In this document: one piece after another, positions 16,052 to 24,757 of the stretch
Position numbering within the stretch: position 1 is the stretch's first letter
How the letters are laid out: the number at the start of each line of letters is the position of its first letter
From: Tardibacter sp963781025
Lineage (GTDB): Bacteria; Pseudomonadota; Alphaproteobacteria; Sphingomonadales; Sphingomonadaceae
Direction of reading: 5' to 3'
Length of the DNA: 64,000 bases
Assembly (NCBI GenBank): GCA_963781025.1
Contig: CAWADU010000003.1
Span: 1-64,000, forward strand
The notes under the pieces: model-generated
Seen by the model: only the letters and a program-made list of their open reading frames with translations
The model's database searches: none
Told to the model about the DNA's origin: nothing
Made by a program: the position numbers and the translations under genes

Positions 16052-17784
16052 CAGTCCAGGCCAAGCGCGGCGCGTGCGTTGGCCGCGACTTCTTCCAAAG
16101 AACCGTGCGCTGAGAGCGGTTTCCAGTCGCCAAGGGACCCCACAGCCAGGTTAGCCTGGGCATTGGCCACGATGACGTCGGCATCAGAAGCATCCGGGCC
16201 CCGGCCGGATATCCGATCTATGCGGGCCGGCGTCGTTGCCTGAAGCCACAACCCGTCAAAAGCCACTCCGGCTTTTTGGGCGACCGCCGCGATGGCCTCA
16301 CGCTCTTCGGGCTGGGAAAATACCCCATCGGCAATCACAGCCTGACCGGATGCCAGCGCCTGGGCCGCCATGATCCTGATCAGCGAATAGACCTGGACGC
16401 TCGATTGGGGCGTATAGCTGGCGGGTGGGAGGTGGATTTCGGGTGCGAAGCCGACCACCCGCTTGCGCAGCACATCGCTCCGCAAGATGCGGGCCCCAGG
16501 CGCGCGCCCCAGGCTGCCGCCGATTGCGCGGCTGAGCGTCGATTTGCCCGTGCCGGAAAGGCCGCCGATGGCGACGCATCGCGCGGCCGCCGGCTCAAGG
16601 AAGGCAAATGCGAGATCCAGGTGGGCACGCGCCTCGCTGATCGACAGGGGATCATGGCGGCGACGCATTGCTTGTGCGGCCAGAACATGGGTGCGGACCA
16701 TCGCTCTGGCGGCAAGGAACAGCGGCATCAGCGCCAATCCGGTCTCGTCGGCGGGCGAAAGATCGAGATAGCGATTGAACACGATATTGGCTTCGGTTCG
16801 CAGATCGCGCTGCCACAGATCCATCAGGAGGAAGGCGAGGTCGTAAAGGACATCCACCGTCGCGAGTTCGGAGCTGAATTCGATGCAATCGAACAGGGTC
16901 GGCTCGCCGTCGATGATCGCGATGTTCGACAAATGGAGATCGCCATGTCCATGACGCACGCGGCCGTTTCGGTTCCGCTGCTCCATGAGCGGTGCAAGAT
17001 CGGTGACCATCTCGCGCAGGCGATGCGCGAGTTGGTCCACCCGCTCGATTTCAAGGATGGCGGGAAACGCGCGCATGCTGACGACGTTGCCCTCGATCAC
17101 GTCGCGAAACCGCTCCGCGGCGCTCGGCGCGAAAACCGCACTGGCATCATTGTGAAAGGCGTTGACCCGGTCGGCCAGGCGCATCAGCAGCTTCTGGTCC
17201 AGCAAGCCCCGGCCGGCCGCCTGTTCAAGCAGCGCGTCATCGGGGAACCGCCGCATTTCGAGCAGCCAGTCGACAGGTTCGCCCTGACCATCTATCGAAT
17301 GCCGACCGGTGCTATCGCGTGTGATGGGATGGACCGCCCGATAAAGGTCGGGTGCGTTGCGGCGGTTGAGGCGCAATTCGATCTCCAGCGCAGCCCGCCG
17401 CTTGTCCGCGGTGGAAAAATCCAGATAATCGAACTTGACCGCGCGCTTCAGCTTCCATGCGCGGTCGGCCACCAGAAAGATGCTGGCCGCATGTGTGTCG
17501 ATACGCCGGGGCCGCTCGCCACCAAATGCATCGCCTGACTCGAGAAACGCGATGGCGTCCGCCTGCTCGCCTGTACAAGCATCCCCAAGAGAGGGCGCGG
17601 TTGTCCTTGCCTCCGCTTTCAATGCCCAGGGCGAACAACGCTTGCTCGCCGCCATCGTCGATTGTGCCCCGGCCAGCGAACTGACCATGCCCCTGGTGAA
17701 AGTGCCGGAAGCATAGAGGGGCCGGGATTGTGCCCTGTTGCTCCACGCCTCGTCCATATCGGCCTCCATATCGATTCGGGCCAA
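16051..17784 (-). CDS. phosphotransferase–AAA kinase fusion (COG2187 + COG0645)
   Basis: 577 residues. The N-terminal half is an aminoglycoside-phosphotransferase-like kinase domain: DTHAASIFLVADRAWKLKRAV, then the catalytic loop HGHGDLHLSNIAIIDGEPTLFDCIEF with the DLHLSN and DCIEF residues that bind magnesium. The C-terminal half is a P-loop kinase: GGLSGTGKSTLSRAI Walker A near residue 410, and ILRSDVLRKRVVGFAPE. Such fusions commonly accompany universal stress proteins in low-oxygen regulons. The substrate is unknown. Start is uncertain: the first 70 residues show no conservation I recognise, so a later start is possible. It is convergent with the oxidoreductase gene. Confidence 0.82.
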   Translation of the reverse strand: MARIDMEADMDEAWSNRAQSRPLYASGTFTRGMVSSLAGAQSTMAASKRCSPWALKAEARTTAPSLGDACTGEQADAIAFLESGDAFGGERPRRIDTHAASIFLVADRAWKLKRAVKFDYLDFSTADKRRAALEIELRLNRRNAPDLYRAVHPITRDSTGRHSIDGQGEPVDWLLEMRRFPDDALLEQAAGRGLLDQKLLMRLADRVNAFHNDASAVFAPSAAERFRDVIEGNVVSMRAFPAILEIERVDQLAHRLREMVTDLAPLMEQRNRNGRVRHGHGDLHLSNIAIIDGEPTLFDCIEFSSELATVDVLYDLAFLLMDLWQRDLRTEANIVFNRYLDLSPADETGLALMPLFLAARAMVRTHVLAAQAMRRRHDPLSISEARAHLDLAFAFLEPAAARCVAIGGLSGTGKSTLSRAIGGSLGRAPGARILRSDVLRKRVVGFAPEIHLPPASYTPQSSVQVYSLIRIMAAQALASGQAVIADGVFSQPEEREAIAAVAQKAGVAFDGLWLQATTPARIDRISGRGPDASDADVIVANAQANLAVGSLGDWKPLSAHGSLEEVAANARAALGLD

Positions 17785-17825
17785 AGTTATGTTAGCCGCA
17801 CTGCGAGCTGAATAAGTGAATAAAC

Positions 17826-18065
17826 CTAGTCGTACTCCTTAAGCATGAGCACCGCCGCGCCAACGAGGTATCCCTTGCGCAGACGGCTGAGCGCTTCATT
17901 CGCCTCCATTAACGGAAACGTCCCGGTCACGATCCTGATCCCCGACACGGCGGCGAATTCGAAGAACGAGATACCGTCTTCGCGCGTAAAGTCCGCGACA
18001 GACAGGACGGCGCGCTCGCGACTCCGGTAATCTACGGATTTACTCCGTTCGTCACTTGCGACCAA
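17826..18065 (-). pseudogene. 3' remnant of a zinc-type alcohol dehydrogenase gene
   Basis: The 79-codon frame encodes only the C-terminal end of a medium-chain alcohol dehydrogenase: RERAVLSVADFTREDG, then TGTFPLMEANEALSRLRKG and GAAVLML, matching the family's last about 70 residues. The catalytic zinc domain and the GxGxxG Rossmann domain are absent. Its only start would be a TTG at 18065 with no conserved sequence. Upstream DNA runs straight into the start of the divergent universal stress protein gene. Read as a truncation left after deletion. ADH genes of this type are frequent partners of the stress protein and phosphotransferase fusion in low-oxygen clusters. Confidence 0.72.
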
Positions 18066-18109
18066 TTTCAGGTGAAGCGGCGGCTGTCACCGGTCGCCCA
18101 TTGTGGACG

Positions 18110-18925
18110 ATGGAGACTGTAGTGAAGAATGTGTTCTTGCTGGTGCACGATGATCCCGGGCAGGAAGCACGCTTTCAGGCGGCGCTCGATCTTACGCGCG
18201 CACTCGACGGCCGCCTGACCTGTGTCGACGTTGCACAGATGCCGAGCCTGATTGGCGATTATTATGACACGGCCGGGCAGGTGATGCTGCTTGAGCAGGA
18301 GTGGGATCGCGGGTCGGAAAACCACGCCAGGCTGGATGCGCGGCTGGCTCGGGAGGGCGTGTCCTGGAACTGGATCAAGCTGACCGGCGACATGGCCGAA
18401 TGCATCAGCAGCGTCGCGGCGCTTGCTGACCTGATCGTCGTCAATCGCAGGCTCGACGCGGCTCCCGGACCCGACATGCGCGATATTGCCGGTACGCTTG
18501 CGATGAGGACGCAGAAGCCGGTGGTCGCCGTGCCGGACGACCTGAGGCGCTTCGATGTGGGGGGCCGCGCGTTGATTGCATGGGATGGCTCCAGATCGGT
18601 GACGGCGACGATGCGGGCTTGCGTGCCCCTGCTGGCGCTTTGCTGTTCGGTCGAGATATTCACGGTCGATGACGGTTCCGAACAGACGCCAGCCCACGAA
18701 GCGGCCATTTATCTGTCGCGGCACGGCATCCATGCCACGATTCGCCGGCTCAAGGACAAAGAGCACGACCCCGATGCCCTGATCTTCGAGGAATGCGAAG
18801 CCAGGGGCGCGACCTGGTGCCTGATGGGCGCCTATGGGCACGGCCGCGTCGTTGAGGCGCTGCTCGGCGGCACGACCCGCCGCATGCTCGGTTCCAGCCC
18901 GCTGCCGCTTGTGCTGGGGCACTGA
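18110..18925 (+). CDS. universal stress protein, tandem UspA-type
   Basis: 271 residues from ATG 18110; GTG 18122 is an alternative. Two UspA-like halves are visible. The first (NVFLLVHDDPGQEARFQAALD to DLIVVNRRLD and TQKPVVAVPDD) is followed by the second (ALIAWDGSRSVTATMRACVPL to GATWCLMGAYGHGRVVEALLGG). The second half ends in TTRRMLGSSPLPLVLGH, containing the G-x9-G(S/T)-type ATP-binding segment. Tandem proteins of this type respond to oxygen limitation or stress in many proteobacteria. It precedes the haem-PAS sensor kinase gene by 63 bases, so coregulation is likely though not shown. Confidence 0.88.
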   Translation: METVVKNVFLLVHDDPGQEARFQAALDLTRALDGRLTCVDVAQMPSLIGDYYDTAGQVMLLEQEWDRGSENHARLDARLAREGVSWNWIKLTGDMAECISSVAALADLIVVNRRLDAAPGPDMRDIAGTLAMRTQKPVVAVPDDLRRFDVGGRALIAWDGSRSVTATMRACVPLLALCCSVEIFTVDDGSEQTPAHEAAIYLSRHGIHATIRRLKDKEHDPDALIFEECEARGATWCLMGAYGHGRVVEALLGGTTRRMLGSSPLPLVLGH

Positions 18926-18988
18926 AGCGGTAAGGCATCGAACGAAATCCGCCAGCGGCCAGGTTAACCATCCTGCGATTTTCACCGT

Positions 18989-20838
18989 TTGCAAGCGCAA
19001 CAGACAGGCTATGTTGCCGGTCGGAACGGCCAAGCCGTAACGGGGGGCCATGTCGTCGATCCCGGCGTGCCGTCCCTGGAGGCCATATTGGGCGACGAGC
19101 GCAGCTTATCCATAAAGACCCGGCTGTCGGGCTATGGCGTGGCCATAGCCGCGAGCGTCGTTTCACTTGTTCTTGCCGGCATCTTCATGGAGCGGTCGAC
19201 AGAAGGCTCCGCGGGCATCGCCGAGGGGATAACCTTCGCGCTCGCCTCGGGCCTGATCATCTGGGTGTCAGCCCGAATGGCATGGCTCAGGCACCAATCA
19301 CAGGCGAGCGAGGAACGCGCGGACGCGCGTGCGCGACATGCAAACGAGATCGCCGAAGAACTCAACCTGCTGATCGCCGGGACGCAGGACTATGCCATCT
19401 ACATGATTTCGCCGGAAGGTCAGGTGACGATCTGGAACAAGGGCGCCGAAAGACTGAAAGGATGGACCGAGCAGGAGGCGATCGGGTGCGACACGGCGGT
19501 CTTTTATCCGGCAGACGCAGTGAGCGCGGGCAAGCCCGCGCGCGATCTCGAGCGCGCCCAAATGCTCGGCAAGCTGGAGGAAGAGGACTGGCGGCTGAGG
19601 AAGGACGGGTCGGAATTTCTCGCGAACATCTCGATCACCGCCCTTTATGATGACGCCGGGAATTTACGCGGTTTTGGCAAGGTCGTTCGCGATGTGACCG
19701 ATCAGCGTGCGACGGAACGCCAGCTCGGCGCCAACGCAGCCCATCTTCGCTCGATTTTGTCGACCGTGCCCGATGCCATGATCGTGATCGACGAACAGGG
19801 AAAGATCACTTCGTTCAGCGCCGCTGCCGAAAAGCTCTTCGGGTACGCCGAGGCAGAAACGATCGGGATGAATGTCAGCCAGCTGATGCCGTCGCCCTAC
19901 CGGGAGCGACATGACGGCTATCTCGAACGCTATCTGAAGACTGGCGAGCGGCGCATCATTGGTATCGGCCGTACCGTGACCGGACTGCGCCGCGACGGTT
20001 CGACTTTTCCGATGGAGCTGGCTGTCGGCGAGGCAAGGGGGGGCGATCAGCGCGTATTCACCGGCTTCGTGCGCGACCTGACCGAGCAGCATCACACGCA
20101 GGAACGGGTGGAGGAACTGCGCTCCAATCTTATCCATGTCGCGCGGGTTAGCGCCATGGGCACGATGGCGTCGACGCTGGCGCACGAACTGAACCAGCCG
20201 ATTACCGCTATCGCCAACTATGTCGAGGCGGTCCGGGATCTGCTCGCCGAGCCAGAGGCCGAAGACCTGCCCATGATCCGCGAAGCGTTGAACGATGCGG
20301 CTGGCGAGGCCATGCGCGCGGGCAATATCGTTCGCCGGCTAAGGGAATTCGTTGCACGGGGCGACGTGGAAAAGTCTGTCGAGGATTTGCCCGCGCTGAT
20401 CGATGAGGCTTCCAAATTGGGGCTGATCGGCGCGCACGAGAAAAGCGTCAGCGCCAGCTTCGACTTCGATCCTTCCGCTTCGCCCGTGCTGGTCGACAAG
20501 GTTCAGATTCAGCAGGTTCTCATCAACCTGATACGAAATGCCATTGAGGCGATAGCGGTCGAGTCCGTGAGGGAACTAGTCATCACCACGCATGCCGACA
20601 CGCCCGGCTTTGTGCGAATAACCGTCGCGGATACGGGACCAGGCGTGGATCCGGCCATTGCAGAGATCTTTTCCGCGCCTTCAACAGCACCAAAACTGGG
20701 GGCATGGGCCTGGGGTTATCGATCTGCCGTACCATTGTGGAGGCGAACGGCGGCCGGATATGGATGGAACCGCGGGCAGGTGGCGGCTCGCTGTTTCATT
20801 TTACTTTGGCCAGAGCTGAGTGGGGAGAGAAGCCATGA
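18989..20838 (+). CDS. fixL: oxygen-sensing FixL-type histidine kinase, frameshifted by one lost base
   Basis: Reads as two transmembrane helices (about residues 50–98), a PAS domain (about 130–240), a haem PAS domain (about 250–365), a histidine phosphotransfer box (LAHELNQPITAI, His399) and a catalytic ATPase domain. The haem PAS carries SPYRERHDGYLERYL and RIIGIGRTVTGLRRDG. His308 and Arg328 are 20 residues apart, just like the haem ligand and oxygen-contact Arg of Bradyrhizobium FixL. The N-box is intact. At about 20667 one G is missing; restoring it gives EDLFRAFNSTKTGGMGLGLS and a stop at 20836–20838, overlapping fixJ. Start codon is uncertain; GTG 19067 is possible. Confidence 0.88.
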
Positions 20839-21455
20839 CGGATAAGCGGATGATTTACGTCATCGACGATGATGATGCTATTCGGCGGTCCGCCGGCTTC
20901 ATGCTCAAGACATCGGGCTTCGATGTCACTGCCTGGCCTTCGGGAGTCGCATTCCTGAAAGAGGTCCGCCACGCCGAACCGGGTTGTGTGCTGCTGGATG
21001 TCCGCATGCCCGAGATGGACGGGCTGGAGGTACAGCAGATTCTCAATGAACGCGGCATTGCCATGCCCGTGATCGTGCTTACCGGACATGGAGATGTTTC
21101 AGTCGCCGTGCGCGCGATGAAGGCGGGTGCGGTCGATTTCATCGAGAAGCCGTTCGAGAAGGTGATGCTGCTGGCCGCGATCGAGAAAGCGTTCGACCGC
21201 ATCATGGATGCCGAGGGCCGTATCGTCCGTTCGGCCGACGCCGCGCTGGCGATCGCTGCCCTGACGGCGCGCGAACGTGACGTCCTTGAGGGGCTTGCCC
21301 AGGGCTTGCCCAACAAGACCATTGCCTATGACCTTGGCATTTCTCCGCGAACGGTTGAGGTGCACCGCGCGAATCTGATGACCAAACTTGGCGTACGCAG
21401 CCTTTCGGAGGCGCTCAAGATCGCGTTCGGGGCGGGTCTTGGGACGGAATCATAG
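20835..21455 (+). CDS. fixJ: FixJ-type response regulator
   Basis: 206 residues. An N-terminal receiver domain has the acidic pocket YVIDDDDAIRRS, phosphoacceptor Asp55 in LLDVRMPEMDG, the switch residues VLTGHGDVSVAV and the conserved Lys in FIEKPFEK. The C-terminal LuxR-type helix-turn-helix is LTARERDVLEGLAQGLPNKTIAYDLGISPRTVEVHR. ATG 20835 overlaps the repaired stop of the kinase gene by four bases, so the two are translationally coupled partners. It should activate genes under low oxygen when phosphorylated, by analogy with rhizobial FixJ. No fixK gene is visible nearby. Confidence 0.93.
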   Translation: MTDKRMIYVIDDDDAIRRSAGFMLKTSGFDVTAWPSGVAFLKEVRHAEPGCVLLDVRMPEMDGLEVQQILNERGIAMPVIVLTGHGDVSVAVRAMKAGAVDFIEKPFEKVMLLAAIEKAFDRIMDAEGRIVRSADAALAIAALTARERDVLEGLAQGLPNKTIAYDLGISPRTVEVHRANLMTKLGVRSLSEALKIAFGAGLGTES

Positions 21456-21541
21456 GAGCATTACGTAACGACTGCGGGCACGTTCCAGGCAATGATCGCG
21501 CAGGGTCCGGATATTCCGGGTGCCATATTAAGTGGACGTGC

Positions 21542-21991
21542 ATGGATAGGACCGCAGGGCAAGCGCCGACGGACCGCCCGAAAATAGCTTTGGTCGAGGA
21601 TGATCCTGGGGTACGGCGCTCGCTCCAGCTACTTCTCCAGGCGCAAGGCTATGAGGTGCGCTCCTATGCGACCGGTCAGGCGCTTCTGGCCGATCCCACG
21701 ACGATGAGCGCGGCATGTTTCGTCGCTGACTATCGGATGCCCGAAATGGACGGCCTTTCCATCCTGCGTGCCTTGAGGGCAGCCGGGTGGGCCGGTCCTG
21801 CCGTTCTGATCACTGCCTATAATACCCCGGACCTGGCTCAGCGTGCCAAGGCTGAAGGCTTTGTCAGCATTATCGAAAAACCGACCGCCGATCGTTTCGT
21901 GACCGACACTGTATCCCGGCTCGTGGGTCGGGCTGGCGGCGGCGAAAAAAACCAGGCCATATCGGGAAAGGGCGAATCAAAGCCGGGATAG
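21542..21991 (+). CDS. stand-alone receiver-domain protein
   Basis: 149 residues, receiver domain only. ALVEDDPGVRRSLQLLL supplies the acidic pocket, Asp63 lies in FVADYRMPEMDG, LITAYNTPDL provides the Thr switch and SIIEKPT the conserved Lys. The tail GRAGGGEKNQAISGKGESKPG is low-complexity, with no output domain. It lies 86 bases downstream of fixJ and may be cotranscribed. Such proteins typically act as phosphate sinks or interact with the kinase, for instance as a damping partner. That role is inference. Confidence 0.85.
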   Translation: MDRTAGQAPTDRPKIALVEDDPGVRRSLQLLLQAQGYEVRSYATGQALLADPTTMSAACFVADYRMPEMDGLSILRALRAAGWAGPAVLITAYNTPDLAQRAKAEGFVSIIEKPTADRFVTDTVSRLVGRAGGGEKNQAISGKGESKPG

Positions 21992-22031
21992 AACCGGCAT
22001 CCCGGGGAAGTGCGCTCTTACGCGATAAGGC

Positions 22032-22346
22032 CTAGGCGCATTTGATGCACCGGGTTGCCGTGGGCAGCACCTTGAGACGTTTGCTCTCGATCGGGTCGCC
22101 GCATCTCGCGCAGATGCCATAGGTCCCGCCCTTGATGCGCGCCAGCGCTGCATTGATCTGGGCGATTTCCTTCCGGCCCGCGTCATCAAGCGCCGCAAGC
22201 GCTTCACCATCGGCAAGATCGAGGGCCTGCTCGGCAGAATCCGCATTCAGGGGAAGGCGCAGGTCATTCTCGATTATGGTGATGCGTTTGGTCAATTCCT
22301 GCAGGCGGGCCTTGAGCGTTTTGATAACCGGGGCATAGTTCGTCAT
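22032..22346 (-). CDS. DksA/TraR-type zinc-finger protein
   Basis: 104 residues from ATG 22346. An N-terminal coiled-coil region is followed by the C4 finger GGTYGICARCGDPIESKRLKVLPTATRCIKC, with Cys pairs CxxC and CxxC. This is the DksA/TraR family layout, but the protein is shorter than DksA and lacks the DxxDxA-type coil tip in recognisable form. A role in modulating RNA polymerase is plausible but not demonstrated. The downstream neighbour on the other strand is the receiver gene, 40 bases away. Confidence 0.82.
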   Translation of the reverse strand: MTNYAPVIKTLKARLQELTKRITIIENDLRLPLNADSAEQALDLADGEALAALDDAGRKEIAQINAALARIKGGTYGICARCGDPIESKRLKVLPTATRCIKCA

Positions 22347-22522
22347 CTTCGTTGACCTCGATCTTAGGTCGATGCCATGCGCGCATCGGCACGGTGAATA
22401 GTTTCGCCAGGCGTCCCGCCGGTATGCTGTAGAATACATAGTTGGAACGGGTCGCGTCACTCACTTCTCCACAACGCCACGGGGAAATGCTATTCGTACC
22501 AAGGTTCCCTGGGGAGAGCGAA

Positions 22523-22747
22523 ATGCAACTCCAAAACCAAACGGACCACATCGCAATCCTGGCGCTGATGATAGTGGGCGTTCTCGTCGAGCGCCTTGAC
22601 CATCTCGGGCATCTCGACGACGCCACGACAAAGCATCTCCACCGACTGGTCAATGGCGTGCGGACGCATGCCAGGGCTTCAGGCCTCACCGACCTGAAAA
22701 TTCTCTTCGACAATATCGATCGTTCGCTGGGAGAGCGGGTCGAATAG
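22523..22747 (+). CDS. small hypothetical protein
   Basis: 74 residues from ATG 22523 with a good upstream ribosome binding site (gggagagcg region). It has a hydrophobic start (DHIAILALMIVGVLVERL) and a helical, His-rich middle (LDHLGHLDDATTKHLHRLVNGVRTHARASG). It ends 12 bases before the stop of the convergent L,D-transpeptidase gene. I recognise no family; coding is supported by the strong translation start and GC-rich third positions. Confidence 0.5.
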   Translation: MQLQNQTDHIAILALMIVGVLVERLDHLGHLDDATTKHLHRLVNGVRTHARASGLTDLKILFDNIDRSLGERVE

Positions 22748-22758
22748 CATCGACCCGA

Positions 22759-24411
22759 TCAGCGGGTGGCGAGGCGTCCCGCACGAGCATCGCGACCATA
22801 GACATCTTCGTGAAAGGCGATGTCGGTATCGGTTGGTTCGACGGTCAGATAGGTAAGATAGACCGGCACGGCTTGGGGCAGGGGTATTTGTTGCTCCGGC
22901 GCGGCGGACGGCGGGTCGAGCGGTTTGCCGAACAGCCATTCGGCCAGCTGGGGCGCATCCTCGAGCCGCACGCACCCTGAGCTCAATAATCGCGAGGTCT
23001 TGGTGAACAGCGTCTTGTCCGGCGTGTCGTGCAGGTAGATGCCGAGATCGTTGGGAAACATGAACTTCATCCGTCCCATCGCATTGTCGCTGCCGGGAAG
23101 CTGACGGATGCGCACTTCCTGACGGCCGGCGGCAACGGCGTTCCAGTCGATCGCCGCGGGATCAAGCTGCTGCGGGTCGGCGCCCCAACCCGAAAGCGCT
23201 TCGAACTTCATCGCCGCAAGCGAGCCGCCCCCAAGCATTTTCGGAGCGATGCGGCGCTGGATCAGATCGCTTGGCACATTCCAATAGGGATTGAGAATGA
23301 CATAACGCACCATCCCGGCCAGCATCGGCGTCTGCTCCGTCGGCTTGCCGACGATGACGCGCATCGACCCCTGTTCCTTGCCATCGTTGTAAAACCACAT
23401 GCGGGCGGAAGCGGCGTCGACCACGATGTGCCGGACACCGGCACCGGGCAGAACGCGGGCCCTTTCAAGATTCAGCCGGATAATGCGCTCATAATAGGCG
23501 GGTCCGCGGTTGAGGGCCGCAATCGTCTGACCGCCCACGCGCGCATCGGCCGGCAAGCCGTGATCGGCCTGGAAAGCGCGCACTCTCGTTGCCAGCGCCT
23601 TGTCGAAAATCGCGCCATCCGGCTGGCCCAGCCGCCGGCGCAGCATGCGCACCCGCTCGCCTTTCGCGCCTGCGCGGAGCATGGGACCGGACGGGATGGC
23701 GATCGCGGGAAGCCCGTCCCAAGTGGCGTGATATTTCGCCAGCGCACTGCGCAGCCGGACATAGATGGGGCTCATCCACGCGCCATTGTTTATATAGTCC
23801 GCGAACGAAGGGGCGAGCGCCGCGACACGAAGCACGCTCTCTGCCTTCAGGTGCTGAGGCGCCAGTTCAGGATCGAGATAGGTAATCGCCACAGCCGGGG
23901 CGCGGCGGACGTCGCGCACATAATCGGCGAAGGTTTCGGAAAGTTTCAGCTCGGCCCTGGCCATGGCTTCGGGCGAGCCGCCTCGCGCCTCGCCGATGAT
24001 TTCCCGAAGCTTGTCCGGCTCGTAGGTCTTGGGGTCGAGGCCGTCGAGATCGGCGGTGGATATAAAATCGATCAGCCGGTCGGCCTCCGCGCCAAATGCC
24101 CCGTCCCGGATCCAAAGGGGCCAATAGCCCCTGGCCCTGTAGACGGCTTTGAGCTTGCCCCCGGCCAATGACCGGATCTGGCCCGCAACGGTCTTAGCGG
24201 GGGATGTTGTGGCTGACGGCTCCTCTGCATGCGCCGCGGAAGGCACTATCGCCAGCGCCAGGACCGCGCTGAGGCATTTGGCGAAAAACAGCCCCGATGC
24301 GCGTGCCTGGACATAGGCGCGGCGGCGAAGCCGCGCCCTGTCTGCTGTGCCGGTCAGCCCCGCTCCCCGGATGGGGCGGGCGGCGGAGGAGGTGGCGGAG
24401 GTGGCGGGCAT
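22759..24411 (-). CDS. L,D-transpeptidase (YcbB/LdtD-like) with peptidoglycan-binding domain
   Basis: 550 residues from the upstream-most ATG. A signal-like segment near residues 45–62 (LSAVLALAIVPSAAHA) is followed by the scaffold domain (LKAVYRARGYWPLWI), a PG_binding_1 domain (RVRMLRRRLGQPDGAIFDKALATRVRAFQADHGLPADARVG) and the YkuD catalytic domain. The catalytic signature HDTPDKTLFTKTSRLLSSGCVR puts the nucleophile at Cys480. It makes 3-3 cross-links in periplasmic peptidoglycan. The start is unsure because ATG 24411 overlaps the upstream lipoprotein gene by 58 bases. The two are probably an operon. Confidence 0.88.
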   Translation of the reverse strand: MPATSATSSAARPIRGAGLTGTADRARLRRRAYVQARASGLFFAKCLSAVLALAIVPSAAHAEEPSATTSPAKTVAGQIRSLAGGKLKAVYRARGYWPLWIRDGAFGAEADRLIDFISTADLDGLDPKTYEPDKLREIIGEARGGSPEAMARAELKLSETFADYVRDVRRAPAVAITYLDPELAPQHLKAESVLRVAALAPSFADYINNGAWMSPIYVRLRSALAKYHATWDGLPAIAIPSGPMLRAGAKGERVRMLRRRLGQPDGAIFDKALATRVRAFQADHGLPADARVGGQTIAALNRGPAYYERIIRLNLERARVLPGAGVRHIVVDAASARMWFYNDGKEQGSMRVIVGKPTEQTPMLAGMVRYVILNPYWNVPSDLIQRRIAPKMLGGGSLAAMKFEALSGWGADPQQLDPAAIDWNAVAAGRQEVRIRQLPGSDNAMGRMKFMFPNDLGIYLHDTPDKTLFTKTSRLLSSGCVRLEDAPQLAEWLFGKPLDPPSAAPEQQIPLPQAVPVYLTYLTVEPTDTDIAFHEDVYGRDARAGRLATR

Positions 24412-24614
24412 GGCGGGGCCTGGAAAGCATGGTAAACACCGTCCGACGTATAATAGCCGTCGGCCATGCCGTCACCATCCCTGTCGGCCGCTACGGACCC
24501 GACAATGGCGCCCGCGCCAACCGGCGGCAGGGGCGCCAGTGGCTCGTCCTTGCTGGCGCATGCGCCGACAATCAGCGGCGCCGCCAACAAAAATGCCAGA
24601 TATGTCCTTTTCAT
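24354..24614 (-). CDS. small lipoprotein with proline-rich C-terminus
   Basis: 86 residues. Lipoprotein signal peptide with lipobox VGAC (FLLAAPLIVGACASK), then a Pro/Gly linker, the acidic loop DRDGDGMADGYYTSDGVYH and a run of about ten prolines. DRDGDG could bind calcium, as in EF-like loops. The gene is upstream of, and overlaps, the L,D-transpeptidase gene, so it may be an envelope partner. Many sphingomonads appear to carry similar small lipoproteins; no function is known to me. Confidence 0.7.
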   Translation of the reverse strand: MKRTYLAFLLAAPLIVGACASKDEPLAPLPPVGAGAIVGSVAADRDGDGMADGYYTSDGVYHAFQAPPCPPPPPPPPPPAPSGERG

Positions 24615-24757
24615 ATCTCTCTCCTAGAGACGGCGGCGGGGCTTTGGCAGCCCACACCTCGCAAGGACGGAACGTGGAACTAACGAAATCGTTCCACGGT
24701 AGAAACAGTGAGTAAAGGGCCGGGGAAGGAAGGCCCAGGTTCGAAGCGACGACGATT

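Noticed and set aside
21456..21541. ATTACGTAAC motif after fixJ as a FixJ or FixK box
   Set aside because: It does not match a full FixK (TTGAT-N4-ATCAA) or FixJ box and lies in a small gap without clear promoter.
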